Origin: Verrucomicrobiales bacterium
GTDB lineage: Bacteria; Verrucomicrobiota; Verrucomicrobiia; Verrucomicrobiales; DEV007
Direction of reading: 5' to 3'
DNA: 64,000 nucleotides
NCBI GenBank assembly: GCA_029213065.1
Contig: JARGPH010000009.1
Location: forward strand, 1-64,000
The first letter of the stretch is position 1, and every line of letters begins with the position of its first letter. Positions 27,382-36,603 of the stretch are shown piece by piece. The notes under the pieces were generated by a model. The model was not told where the DNA came from and did no database searches. It saw only the letters and a list, made by a program, of their open reading frames with translations. The position numbers were made by a program, and so were the translations under genes.

Positions 27382-28281
27382 TCAACCTCGTCCTGCGGCG
27401 AGCCCTGCCAGGATTGCTGTTTCGCCGGGGAATATCGAGGCTTTCCAGCCGAGTGATTTGAGAGCAGTGCAGTAGGTTTCGGCAAGGGAATCAGATCCGA
27501 TCAAGGTGATCTCCTCGTCGGGATTTGCTCTGTGTAAGGCACCACTCAGTTCCTGCCCGATGAGATAACCGGAGAGGCGGGAGCGGGAATCAACTTCACC
27601 CAAATCGTTGAGGAGCGCTTCGGCGCGGAGGCTGAAGCAGTTGGAAAGTAAGGATTCCGGTGCGTCAAAAGCGGAATGAATTCCTTCCAGAAAAGCGGAT
27701 TCGTTCCACCCCTCTGTAGCGGTTGTGAGTCGCAGGACGGATTGCTCCGAGACGAGTTTGAAAAGTTCACCTGTGAGGTAGGTTCGAAATGTCTGAATAT
27801 GATTTTCCCTGACCGTTACCCATTTTGTATGCGTGCCGGGGAGACAGACGAGGCCGTTGAAATCCGGGTTCGTGGCGAGAAGCCCCGCGATCTGAGTTTC
27901 CTCCCCGCGCATCACGTCTGCAGGGGTGAGCTGTTTCACCCCGGCGTGGATTCGGACATCAATATTCCCGCTCCGCGACGGGGCTGATATTTGTGAGGTG
28001 AGCGGTGGGCAGGGAGCGGAAAGGTAGGGCGCTTCGATCCATCCCTGTTTGGCTCCGACCATTCCGCAGGCGGATACCGGGATCCGTGAGCCGCTACGCA
28101 ACCAGGGGCGGATCAGCTCGAGAAGGGCGGCTTCAAAATCCCCGTCGATGGAGGTGATCGCCGCCATTCCCTGATCGGATTCGGCGCGGAAGAGAACTTC
28201 GTTGCCGGATGACATTGCCCAGCACCGCAGATTTGAAGTGCCCCAGTCGGCAGCGATCCATTCGATTTCGTCGGTGTTCAT
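27382..28281 (-). CDS. dgoK: 2-dehydro-3-deoxygalactonokinase
   Basis: 299 residues from the ATG at 28281 (ATGA overlap with the symporter gene; an upstream extension lies inside that gene). DgoK features: IAADWGTSNLRCWAM phosphate-binding start, SACGMVGAKQGW, CLPGTHTKWV and GEETQIAGLL in the middle, IGSDSLAETYCTAL and GETAILAGLAA at the end. It phosphorylates 2-keto-3-deoxygalactonate with ATP. It is the last gene of a minus-strand operon with a dehydratase and a symporter. No KDPGal aldolase (DgoA) is present next to it. Confidence 0.92.
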   Translation of the reverse strand: MNTDEIEWIAADWGTSNLRCWAMSSGNEVLFRAESDQGMAAITSIDGDFEAALLELIRPWLRSGSRIPVSACGMVGAKQGWIEAPYLSAPCPPLTSQISAPSRSGNIDVRIHAGVKQLTPADVMRGEETQIAGLLATNPDFNGLVCLPGTHTKWVTVRENHIQTFRTYLTGELFKLVSEQSVLRLTTATEGWNESAFLEGIHSAFDAPESLLSNCFSLRAEALLNDLGEVDSRSRLSGYLIGQELSGALHRANPDEEITLIGSDSLAETYCTALKSLGWKASIFPGETAILAGLAAGRG

Positions 28282-29963
28282 CTCTGGTGTTTTCGTATTA
28301 TGAGCTGAATGCCGCCCGCGAGAATAGCGAGGCCGATGCCGAAGCTGATAAGAATGGAACGAGCCTCGAGTTCGCGAGCGCCGAGGATGATCATCCATGC
28401 CCCGATGACGACAAGACTGTAAAGAACCATACGTGCGGGGAAGGGATCGAAAGGAATCGCAGCGTCACTGTCGGTTTGTTCAGTCGCTGCTTGATCGCTC
28501 CGGCGTTGGACGCGCTCCGCTCCGGGATCGAAACCGCTTCGTTTTTTCTCAAAGAAAATCAGAAGAAGAATGGGGAGGATGACCCCGACGAGCACTTCTA
28601 CATTTTTGCTGTTCTCCGCAAGGTAGGTCTTGGTCTCCCAGAGAGAAGATCCCTCGATGATCATGGGATTGGCCGAGAGTCCGAAGCGGAGGGCGAGGCC
28701 GATGGTAAAGCTGGTCAACGCGACAGTGATCATGTCGCGGATGCCGATTTTCCTGCTGAACAGTCCCCAGAGCGTGGGAGCAAAGAGCGGGACGACGAGG
28801 AGGGAGTTGATCGAGATGATGAGCTTTTCCGCTCCGCCCATTCTTGGAACCATGATCGCCGCGAAGACGAGCAGTCCGCCGAGAAGGAGGGTGAAAAATC
28901 GTCCTGTTCTCACGAGCGTTTTTTCCGATGCGGCAGGGTTAAAAAAGGCTTTGTAAAAATCGTTGGTGAGAACTCCTGCGAACACGTTGAGCTGGGAGCT
29001 CACCATGCTCGCTGTTGCCGAGAACATCGCGGCGAACATGAGCCCGAGAACGCCGGAAGGGAGAACCGATTTGGCGGCGAGAATGTAGGCCTGTTCCTTG
29101 TCGACGCCTTCGACCTGGCCTCGATAGAGGAGCGGCGGAAGCAACCAGAAGAGCGGCGTCACGAGATACATGATCCCGAAAAGGTAGGACGATTTTCTCG
29201 CTTCACGAGGATTCCTCACGGCAAGGAAACGCTGCACGAAAGCCCACTCGGCTCCGATCATGAAAAAGTGGATCGTGACCCAGCCGAAGAGAAAGAACCA
29301 GCCATACTTGCCGGCGACAGGATTGAAGAAATGTTCGGGAACCGCCTCTTTGTAGGTGTTCATATCCATTCCCGAGATCATGAGAATGGCGACCATTAAG
29401 ACGACGACAGTGAGGACGATGAACTGAAGCACGTCTGTCATGAGAACGGCCCAGAGGCCTCCCTGCATCGTGTAAATCACGACAATGGTACCGAAGAGAA
29501 TAATCGCCCAGGTGAGGTTCATCGGAATGAGCGCGACTAACAATACGGCTAAAGCGTAGAGTGAGACGGAGACCCCGAGGATGCGTTTGATGAGCATCGT
29601 CCAGGTGAAAAAGTGGAGTCCTGTTTTTCCGAAGCGGAGCTGAACAAACTCCGCCGGCGTGTCGACTCCGAGTTGATTCCATTTCCCGGCAACGAAGTAT
29701 CCGGCGAGGAGGGCTGCAATGCCGTAGCAGGTGTTGATCGCGACGGCGACAAAACCGAGTTCGTAGGCGATCCCGCCCCAGACCACGAAGGTGCCGGCGG
29801 AAAACATCGTCATAAACCCGCTCAGACCTGAAGCCCACCATGGCGAGCTGCGCCCCGCCGAGAACATTTCCTTCTGGCTCTTGGTGCGGCGCGCCGAGAG
29901 GGTGCTGATCACGAAGATCCCCGCGATATAGAGGGCGAGGGTGATGTAGTCGGGGGTGGTCAT
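28278..29963 (-). CDS. Sodium:solute symporter (SSS family)
   Basis: 561 residues from the ATG at 29963, which overlaps the upstream stop as ATGA (an ATG seven codons earlier is possible). About 13 membrane helices: YITLALYIAGIFVISTLSAR, the conserved SGLSGFMTMFSAGTFVVWGG, RFLAVRNPREARKS and AAMFSATASMVSSQLNVFAG, which carries the Ser residues of the sodium-2 site. Probable importer of a sugar acid or desulfated sugar, since it is flanked by dgoK and a sugar-acid dehydratase in one operon. Confidence 0.93.
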   Translation of the reverse strand: MTTPDYITLALYIAGIFVISTLSARRTKSQKEMFSAGRSSPWWASGLSGFMTMFSAGTFVVWGGIAYELGFVAVAINTCYGIAALLAGYFVAGKWNQLGVDTPAEFVQLRFGKTGLHFFTWTMLIKRILGVSVSLYALAVLLVALIPMNLTWAIILFGTIVVIYTMQGGLWAVLMTDVLQFIVLTVVVLMVAILMISGMDMNTYKEAVPEHFFNPVAGKYGWFFLFGWVTIHFFMIGAEWAFVQRFLAVRNPREARKSSYLFGIMYLVTPLFWLLPPLLYRGQVEGVDKEQAYILAAKSVLPSGVLGLMFAAMFSATASMVSSQLNVFAGVLTNDFYKAFFNPAASEKTLVRTGRFFTLLLGGLLVFAAIMVPRMGGAEKLIISINSLLVVPLFAPTLWGLFSRKIGIRDMITVALTSFTIGLALRFGLSANPMIIEGSSLWETKTYLAENSKNVEVLVGVILPILLLIFFEKKRSGFDPGAERVQRRSDQAATEQTDSDAAIPFDPFPARMVLYSLVVIGAWMIILGARELEARSILISFGIGLAILAGGIQLIIRKHQR

Positions 29964-31180
29964 GACGGGATCAGGGTCATGCACTCAAGCATCGCTTCAG
30001 ATGGCTCGACGCCAATGCCGGGACGGTGAGTCAGGTTGAACGATCCGTTTTCACATTCGAGGGCATCGCCGGTGAAGTGGCGGAAGGGACCAAAGATGGA
30101 ATGCTGGAACTCATGCGAGGTGACGCCTTTGAGTGCGGCGCTCGCCTGGAGACTCGCGGCAAGAAAAATCCCCGATCCGATCGTGGCGTGCGGAATGATT
30201 TCGAGCTTGTGCGTTTCGGCGTGGTTGGCGATTCGTTTGAACTGAGTGATTCCGGTGTGGCCCATTTCAGGCTGAACGATGTGGCAGGCTTTGCGATCGA
30301 TACGGTGCCGGGCGTCGTAAACGGTGCGCCACTCTTCGCCGACTGCGATGCGCTCGCCGCCGTTCTGTGCGACTTCCCGGAGTGTCTCGATTTCCTCAGT
30401 GGCCACAGGCGCTTCGAGGAACCAGGGGCGAAAGGGGGAGAGTTCTTTGGCGAGTGTGAGGGCGTCGGGGCCGCTGAGAGACCAATGGAGGTCGATAGCG
30501 ATCCGTGCCTTCTCTCCGAGCGTTTCGCGAAGCGCTTTGAGTTCGGTGACGGCTCCGTCATCGGCGACGGGAAGGGCGAACTTGAGCGAATCAAATCCAC
30601 GCTCCTGCCACGACTGCGCAAGTTCGCAGCGCTTTGTCAGGGTGTCTTCGGGAAGTCCGGAAACGTAGGCGGGGATGCGACGGTGTTGAAACCCTCCCAG
30701 CAACTCAGCGACAGCAACCCCTGCGATTTTTCCGGCGATATCCCAGAGCGCAATATCAACAGCGGCGAGAGCATCGAGATAGAATCCTCCGGTGTAGCCG
30801 CGCACTCGCATGAGGTCGTAAAGTTCATCGTGAATCGCTTCGACTTCGAATGGATCACGTCCGATCACGAATCCGGTGAGAAGATCACTGATGATCGCGG
30901 CGGTGGCCTGAGGCGCAACCAGTCCGTAAGTTTCACCCCATCCGATGACACCATCGGTGGTCGTGATCTTGACGACGAGCGAGCGATTCTTCCTCGGGTA
31001 AACGGTGCGGTTCCCCTGCCTGACAAAGTAACCGGATTCGTTGACGGTCTCTCCTTCGCGAAGTGAGCCGAGATACGGTTTGTCCTGCTTGAGGTCGACG
31101 AGGTAGACTTCGATTTTTGTGACCGGGTCGTGTGTGACCGGGTCGTGTGTGACCGAGTCCTGAGAGTCCTCTTGATTCAT
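29960..31180 (-). CDS. Enolase-superfamily (MR/MLE) sugar-acid dehydratase
   Basis: 406 residues. N-terminal capping domain (GVIGWGETYGLVAP, DIALWDIAGKIAGV) and TIM barrel with metal ligands in AIDLHWSL, WFLEAPV and AVGEEW, and a catalytic His in IPHATIGSGI. The Lys of the KxK motif appears as SLKFAL, so the second Lys is missing, as in several acid-sugar dehydratases of the family. It probably removes water from an aldonate to give a 2-keto-3-deoxy acid. N-terminal residues 10-24 are three VTHDP/VTKIE repeats. ATGA overlaps on both sides. Confidence 0.9.
   Translation of the reverse strand: MNQEDSQDSVTHDPVTHDPVTKIEVYLVDLKQDKPYLGSLREGETVNESGYFVRQGNRTVYPRKNRSLVVKITTTDGVIGWGETYGLVAPQATAAIISDLLTGFVIGRDPFEVEAIHDELYDLMRVRGYTGGFYLDALAAVDIALWDIAGKIAGVAVAELLGGFQHRRIPAYVSGLPEDTLTKRCELAQSWQERGFDSLKFALPVADDGAVTELKALRETLGEKARIAIDLHWSLSGPDALTLAKELSPFRPWFLEAPVATEEIETLREVAQNGGERIAVGEEWRTVYDARHRIDRKACHIVQPEMGHTGITQFKRIANHAETHKLEIIPHATIGSGIFLAASLQASAALKGVTSHEFQHSIFGPFRHFTGDALECENGSFNLTHRPGIGVEPSEAMLECMTLIPS
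31119..31163. repeat. 15-bp tandem repeat, three units, inside the dehydratase gene
   Basis: Two identical units of GTGACCGGGTCGTGT (31119-31133, 31134-31148) and a third diverged unit (31149-31163). Because the unit is a multiple of three, it adds VTHDP pentapeptides without shifting the frame; the repeat can change the N-terminal length by slippage. Confidence 0.9.
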
Positions 31181-32067
31181 GAAAGGGCGCCCTCAAGGTC
31201 GGTGATCATTTGGTCGAGATCACGTTTCGTGAAGTCATCCATTCCCGGGAGTGGTGCCCGCACCGCGAGAGAGCCGGAAACGCCACGCTTCATGAGCACA
31301 TACTTGGTTAAGCGCATCCGGTAAACCGCCTGAGATACGAGGAGGGGAAGGCTGATTCGATAGAGGTCACGCGCTTTCTCAAGGTCGCCTTCAAAATAGG
31401 CATTCCAGAGCGCGACGTGGAGATCGGTCAGTTCCACCGCCGGCATTTGTCCGAGGGCCCCGCGATTCAGTTCATCGATGATGTATCGGGCGCCGCCGCC
31501 TCCGAAGACGGCTTTGAGATGGGGAATGCCGGATTCAGCTAAAGTGGTAATGGCAGGGCCGGAGGGGAGAGTTTCCTCTTTGACGTAGGTGATCGCTGCG
31601 TTACCTGCGGCGAGGGTGGCGATCGCGTCAGGTTCGAGCCCGGCTCCGATGGGGCTTGGTGCGTTCTGTAGGATGATTTCTGCGTTTGGCAGGCCGCTTG
31701 AGACTTCTCTGAAGAATGCTTGATGCGCTTCGAGATTTTTCTCAAGGGCACCGGGGGCCATAATCATGAGATGGTTGATCCCGTTTGAAGCGGCCTGTTG
31801 TCCGGCGACGATGACCTCTTCGGGAGTGGGCGCGCTCGCGCCTCCGACGATGGGAACGCGGCCGTCGACTTCCTTTGCGACGAGGCCGATCAGCTCGCCG
31901 CGTTCGTCCGGTGTGAGGAAGTTGTATTCACTGGCAACGCCGGGAAAGACAACGCCGTGAGCCCCTGCGTCGAGGGCGAAGCGGACCACTTGACGCTGTC
32001 CCTCGAGATCGAGGGAGTTGTCGTCGTTGAAGAGAGTGGGGATGACTGGGAAGATTCCTTTGAGCAT
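31177..32067 (-). CDS. DHDPS/NAL-family lyase or dehydratase
   Basis: 296 residues from the ATG at 32067 (7 bases after the sulfatase stop). TIM barrel of the DapA family: KGIFPVIPTLFNDDNSLDLE, GVASEYNFLTPDER, and Schiff-base Lys163 in YVKEE. The position of the DapA Tyr133 is Gln134 (ILQNAPSP). A Gln there is seen in L-2-keto-3-deoxyarabonate dehydratases, so this enzyme may convert a 2-keto-3-deoxy acid to a keto-semialdehyde rather than cleave it. Upstream of the MR/MLE gene with an ATGA overlap. Exact reaction is inferred. Confidence 0.88.
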   Translation of the reverse strand: MLKGIFPVIPTLFNDDNSLDLEGQRQVVRFALDAGAHGVVFPGVASEYNFLTPDERGELIGLVAKEVDGRVPIVGGASAPTPEEVIVAGQQAASNGINHLMIMAPGALEKNLEAHQAFFREVSSGLPNAEIILQNAPSPIGAGLEPDAIATLAAGNAAITYVKEETLPSGPAITTLAESGIPHLKAVFGGGGARYIIDELNRGALGQMPAVELTDLHVALWNAYFEGDLEKARDLYRISLPLLVSQAVYRMRLTKYVLMKRGVSGSLAVRAPLPGMDDFTKRDLDQMITDLEGALS

Positions 32068-32074
32068 AAAATGA

Positions 32075-33688
32075 TTATTTGTCGGCTTTGAGATATTTGA
32101 CTCCGAGATCTTTGGGAAGAGGTGTGACCTGATTTTCGGCACCCCACTTTTCCCAGGCGTCGTTCATCGCTTTGACCCGATCCGGATATTGTGAGGCGAG
32201 GTCGTTCATTTCACTGCGATCGACGGTGAAGTCGTAGAGTTCCCAGGGCTGGTCGTCGAGAGCGACCAGTTTCCATTTTCCCTGTCGCATCGCGCGGTTG
32301 CCCTGGTGTTCGAAAAAGAGAGTTCGCTTGTCGCTGCCGTTGTTGATTTGATCGACAAGATTGTGACCGGGGAGGGAGAGGGCTCCGGTATACTCGGCTT
32401 GCGCGAGGGCTGCAGCGGTGGGGAGGAGGTCGATGATGTGGGCAGGATCGTGGTTGATCGTTCCGGGCTTTGCTTTCAAACCGGCGGGCCAGTGAACGAT
32501 TCCGGGAGAGGCGATTCCGCCCTCGTGATTGAAATGTTTGTACATCCGCCAGGGCGTGTTTCCTGCATTGGCCCAACCGGAACCGATGCTGTGGAAGGTT
32601 CCCGGAGTTCCCATCTCGTCGATCATTTCCCCGGTGTGGAGAATGTTCTGATTGCTCGAGACGATATCGAATCCGAAGGGATCCCACTCGAAACAGGCTC
32701 CGTTGTCCGAGGTGAAAACGATGAGGGTGTTCTCCCATTCGTTGGCGGCTTTGAGATCTTCGACGACGCGTCCGATTTGCTGGTCGAGTCGATCAATCAT
32801 CGCAGCGTAGATTGCCATGCGGCGGGCAAGATCGAGTTGGCGCTCTTTTGAAAGGGTGTCCCAGGCGGGATTGGTGCCTGTCTTCGTTTCGCCGTAATTC
32901 TGCCAGGTCGAGCGGGGACTTAAGAGGGTTGTCTCAGGGACGATACCCTGTTGCTTCATGCGTTCGAGGCGCTCCTCGCGCAGTTTGTCCCAGCCTTCGT
33001 GGTAGCGGTTCGCGTATTTGGCGATTTCCTCTTTCGGGGCGTGGAGGGGAAAGTGAGGGGCGTTGTAGGCGAGGTAGAGAAACCAGGGTTTTTCCGGCGT
33101 TTCGCGCGCGAGATGGAGAAAGTCGATCGCGTGATCGGTGACGGCGTCGGTCGCGTAGAATTCGCCCTCGGAATAAGTGCGTGCTTTTCGTCCTTCGGGG
33201 AGGCGAACGAGGTGGGCGGGATCGAAGAAGCGTTTCGCACTGACGAGGGTGCCGTAGAATTCCTCGAATCCGTGTTCGGTGGGATCGTCGGTTCCGAGGT
33301 GCCATTTGCCGGAGATGAAGGAACGGTAGCCGGCGGGGGCGAGGACCTGTGCGATGGTTTGGGCTTCGTCCGAAATGACGCCGCGGTATCCGGGGCGGCC
33401 GATGTCGTTAGTGGTCATGTGGCCGAGCCCGACGCGGTGCGGGTATTGGCCGGAAAGGAGCGCGGCGCGACTTGGGCAGCAACGCCCCGTGTTGTAGAAC
33501 TGGGTGAGGCGGACGCCGTTTTCTGCGAGATTATCGAGAACGGGCGTTTCGATTTCGCCTCCGAAGCAGCCGAGGTCGCTGAAACCGAGATCGTCGGCGA
33601 GGATGTAGAGAATGTTAGGCTTTTCGGCTGCTGTGATCGGACTGATTCCGATGAAGAGCAGAAGAAGGTAGAAAAGTCGGCGGGTCAT
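32075..33688 (-). CDS. Secreted S1-family sulfatase
   Basis: 537 residues: signal peptide 1-20, then PNILYILADDLGFSDLGCFG with metal-binding D32-D33, and the formylglycine motif C70-C71-P72-S73-R74. Later come HLGTDDPTEHGFEEFYG and FTSDNGACFEWDPFG. It should cleave sulfate esters from polysaccharide or sugar substrates after Cys70 is converted by an FGE enzyme (not in the window). First gene of a likely operon with the sugar-acid enzymes; probably begins desulfation before uptake. Confidence 0.95.
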   Translation of the reverse strand: MTRRLFYLLLLFIGISPITAAEKPNILYILADDLGFSDLGCFGGEIETPVLDNLAENGVRLTQFYNTGRCCPSRAALLSGQYPHRVGLGHMTTNDIGRPGYRGVISDEAQTIAQVLAPAGYRSFISGKWHLGTDDPTEHGFEEFYGTLVSAKRFFDPAHLVRLPEGRKARTYSEGEFYATDAVTDHAIDFLHLARETPEKPWFLYLAYNAPHFPLHAPKEEIAKYANRYHEGWDKLREERLERMKQQGIVPETTLLSPRSTWQNYGETKTGTNPAWDTLSKERQLDLARRMAIYAAMIDRLDQQIGRVVEDLKAANEWENTLIVFTSDNGACFEWDPFGFDIVSSNQNILHTGEMIDEMGTPGTFHSIGSGWANAGNTPWRMYKHFNHEGGIASPGIVHWPAGLKAKPGTINHDPAHIIDLLPTAAALAQAEYTGALSLPGHNLVDQINNGSDKRTLFFEHQGNRAMRQGKWKLVALDDQPWELYDFTVDRSEMNDLASQYPDRVKAMNDAWEKWGAENQVTPLPKDLGVKYLKADK

Positions 33689-33907
33689 GCGGGGAGTGTC
33701 GGGATTTCTATGCTTTCGTTAAAGGTTTTTTCTTGTGAGACGGTTGAGGACCTGGGCGCACGATAGACCTGGCTGGTCGTGCGAATGCTGTCGACTTCCG
33801 GTCGGTAGAAAAAGATAAGGATAAAGAAAAAGACAAAGGCTTTTGCTGAGAGCGGATGGGCCTTGGGCCACGTTTTTGGAAACGCGGCTACTCATGGTCG
33901 ATCGCGT

Positions 33908-36571
33908 TTACTTGGTTCGGAAGGTTTCGCTTTCGATAAGTGAAAGGAGGAGATCACGGAATCCGTTTCCGGTTTCGTGATTCCGTTTTACGATTTCTTC
34001 GATCTCCCGTGTCTCAGCATAGTTGGGAACGCGGCCGGTGGCGTAGATCATTAACTTCTCGGCAAGGCACTGGGAGAAAAGGTCGATGTTTTCGACGAGC
34101 CAGGATTTGAATTCAATTGCGTCTTTGATTTCGGTTCCGTCGGGAAGGGTGCCCGAGGGATCGATTTTTGCGTTTGAGACAGGCCATTCCGTTCTCCATC
34201 GGCCGACGGGATCGTAGTTTTCGAGAACGTAGCCGACGGGGTCGATGCGCTGGTGACATCCTGCGCAGGCGGCTTCCCTGGTGTGAGCCGAAAGCAGTTC
34301 GCGGGGAGTGGTCGCGCCCTGGGTGTCGGGAGTGAGGGCGGGGACATTCTTTGGAGGAGGAGGCGGTGGTGTTCCGAGAATGTTTTCAAGAACCCAGACG
34401 CCGCGGATGACCGGTTGGGTGTCGACTCCGTTTGCGGTTGCCATGAGGATGGCGGCCTGCCCTAACAAACCACCGTAACGACCGCCGCGTTTCATGCCGA
34501 TTCGCTGAAATTCGGCCTTTGCTTTGGTATCGAGTTTGTTCCCTCCTGCTTTTGCGATGCGGGGGGTGAAGCCGTAATTTCTCGCTGCGAAGTTGACTGA
34601 GGTGAAGGTGAAATCGGGATCGATGAAGTCAGTCATCGGAAGGTTCTTTGCCAGGATCTCGAGGAAGAATCGTTCCGTCTCCCGTTTCGCCAGTCTTGTG
34701 CTGTCTTCCTCGAAGCGGAATTTGGGATCGGGCATGATACCGCTGAGCGTTTCGGTATCGAGCCATTGTCCGACGAAGCTCTGAATAAAGGGCGCGGTTT
34801 CTCTGGTGGGTAAAAGACGTTCCGCTTCGCGGCGTAGAACCCAGTATTCTTTTCGTTCACCGTTCGGTCCCGCCGGGATTGTCGGGGAAAGGCGGTTCCG
34901 CTCCGCAAGATCTCTCAAGGTGGCGTCGGGCGGGCGCTGCGCCAGAAAGTAGGATAGCCGGGTCGCGAGATCAAAATCATCCATCTTTTCGGGGCCGAGG
35001 CTCCGGTAGAGAAAGCGGGGTGAAATGAGGATATTCCGGAGAAGGAGATGGAGTCCTTCGTCGAGGCTGTGGCCCTCATCCCAGTGGCGTGTCGCAATGG
35101 TGAGGTAGCTGGCAATCGTTTCGTCGCTGACGGGGCGGCGGAAGGCGCGGGGGAGAAAAGACTTCAGCATCTCACGGGCGAAGTCCTCCTGCGACTGTCC
35201 CTCTTTGCGGACCCCGGTGATCCGTTGCCGGATGTTCTCCCGCGCTTTGTCAGCGGGGCTTTCGACGAGCTTCGATGGACCTTCAACCGTGAGGTGGTGA
35301 AATTCGAGGGCGGGGCCGTTGTTGTGGTAGAAATGACAGAGTGCGTCAGCGAGGTTGAATGTGCCGTTGTTAGAGTCCGCGATTTGGAGAAATCGCTTTG
35401 TCATTTTGGAGTCCATCGTCGCCTCGGAGAGATCGAGGTCGGGATCCGCCCAGTGTTTCGAAACAATATCCCAGCCGTTGCGTCCCCGCAGCGAAGTGGT
35501 TTGGGGGTTGCGAATATCGCCGGCCCGGAAGACGGCTTTCTGCCAGGCGGCGAGGAAGCGGGGATCGGTTTTGAACCACTCTTCAAACTGAGCGGAGAGC
35601 TCGGCATGCGCGTGAGTCATCTCTGCATTGGCCCAATGAAAGAGGAGGGTTTCGCCTTTGTAGAGATCGGCTTCGAAGGTGGTGACCTCGGGGCTTTCCG
35701 TTTTCACGCTGATTTCTTTGAGTAAGCGGAAGCTTCGAATCGTGGAGCGATCCGTCGCGGAGACAGGTCTCGCGTAGACGGCGAGGAGCATGGGCTCTTC
35801 GAAGGGGTGGCCGGTATCTGCGAGGAATTTAGAGGCGCTCACCGACATTTGGTAAGTTCCGGAGTCGCCGATTTCGATGCGGCTCGGCCAGGTGCAGCTG
35901 CGCATAATATCAACGCTTCGGGAAACAAGGCGAAGCGCATCGCCGTGGACGGTGGCGGCTGAAAAGCTGAGAACCATGTCTTCCGGCCCCGCTTCCCACT
36001 TTTGAATTTTCGGGGCGGCTCTTTCCGGTGGGAAAATCTGATCGGCAATTTCCCGGGCTACCTCGGTGTAGGCGTTGAGGTGGGGTGGTGAGAGGACGAG
36101 CCCTTCGCCGACGTTGTCGAAGCCGTGATACTCGGTGTCTTTGGGAAAGCCGAGGGGGAGTTTGAATTTGGAAAGCTGAACGAGGTCCCGGATCGTGGCT
36201 TCGTATTCCGCCTTGTTGAGACGTCGCGGGAGGGTGCCTCCGATGGGGGTGTGCTCGAGGAGATTCTCGTCGAGAAAGGCGAAAAGAGAATTTCGTTCCT
36301 CTTCGGTTGGTTGGGCCTCATCGGGAGGAGGCATCGTCCCCTCGTCGATGGCATTGAGGGCGCGTTGCCAGATGTCGAGGTCCTGAATGTTCTTCCAATC
36401 GATCGTGGCGCTATCGAGATTGACGTCGCCTTTTTCAGAATCGGCGTCGTGACATTCAAGGCAGCTGTTGGAAATGATTTTTTGAATCGGCGCGGGAATC
36501 TCTTCGGCGCTAACCCAGCTGCCCGCCAATGTTGATAGCGAGCACACGAAGGTGAGGAATCTCAATTTCAT
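33908..36571 (-). CDS. Multidomain planctomycete-type cytochrome (DUF1587/1595/1592/1588/1585)
   Basis: 887 residues. Signal peptide, cytochrome motif CLECHDADSEKGDVNLD near residue 37, then DUF1587 (PRRLNKAEYEATIRDLV), DUF1595 (FLPRAFRRPVSDETI), DUF1592 (LLRNILISPRFLYR, TRLSYFLAQRPPDATLRDL), DUF1588 (LLGQAAILMATANGVDTQPV ending with a CAGCH haem-like motif) and DUF1585 at the end. The order and both haem-like motifs are intact. The function is unproven; such proteins are thought to oxidise substrates or bind glycans at the cell surface. Paired with the DUF1552 gene 32 bases upstream. Confidence 0.93.
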   Translation of the reverse strand: MKLRFLTFVCSLSTLAGSWVSAEEIPAPIQKIISNSCLECHDADSEKGDVNLDSATIDWKNIQDLDIWQRALNAIDEGTMPPPDEAQPTEEERNSLFAFLDENLLEHTPIGGTLPRRLNKAEYEATIRDLVQLSKFKLPLGFPKDTEYHGFDNVGEGLVLSPPHLNAYTEVAREIADQIFPPERAAPKIQKWEAGPEDMVLSFSAATVHGDALRLVSRSVDIMRSCTWPSRIEIGDSGTYQMSVSASKFLADTGHPFEEPMLLAVYARPVSATDRSTIRSFRLLKEISVKTESPEVTTFEADLYKGETLLFHWANAEMTHAHAELSAQFEEWFKTDPRFLAAWQKAVFRAGDIRNPQTTSLRGRNGWDIVSKHWADPDLDLSEATMDSKMTKRFLQIADSNNGTFNLADALCHFYHNNGPALEFHHLTVEGPSKLVESPADKARENIRQRITGVRKEGQSQEDFAREMLKSFLPRAFRRPVSDETIASYLTIATRHWDEGHSLDEGLHLLLRNILISPRFLYRSLGPEKMDDFDLATRLSYFLAQRPPDATLRDLAERNRLSPTIPAGPNGERKEYWVLRREAERLLPTRETAPFIQSFVGQWLDTETLSGIMPDPKFRFEEDSTRLAKRETERFFLEILAKNLPMTDFIDPDFTFTSVNFAARNYGFTPRIAKAGGNKLDTKAKAEFQRIGMKRGGRYGGLLGQAAILMATANGVDTQPVIRGVWVLENILGTPPPPPPKNVPALTPDTQGATTPRELLSAHTREAACAGCHQRIDPVGYVLENYDPVGRWRTEWPVSNAKIDPSGTLPDGTEIKDAIEFKSWLVENIDLFSQCLAEKLMIYATGRVPNYAETREIEEIVKRNHETGNGFRDLLLSLIESETFRTK

Positions 36572-36603
36572 GAGTTTGAATAAGGAGAGTGTCAGTCAAT
36601 GAA

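Noticed and set aside
28209-29399. 396-codon plus-strand frame opposite the symporter
   Set aside because: Highly charged shadow translation of a membrane protein; no family.
30026-31066. 346-codon plus-strand frame opposite the dehydratase
   Set aside because: Codon-bias shadow of the real gene; no recognisable protein.
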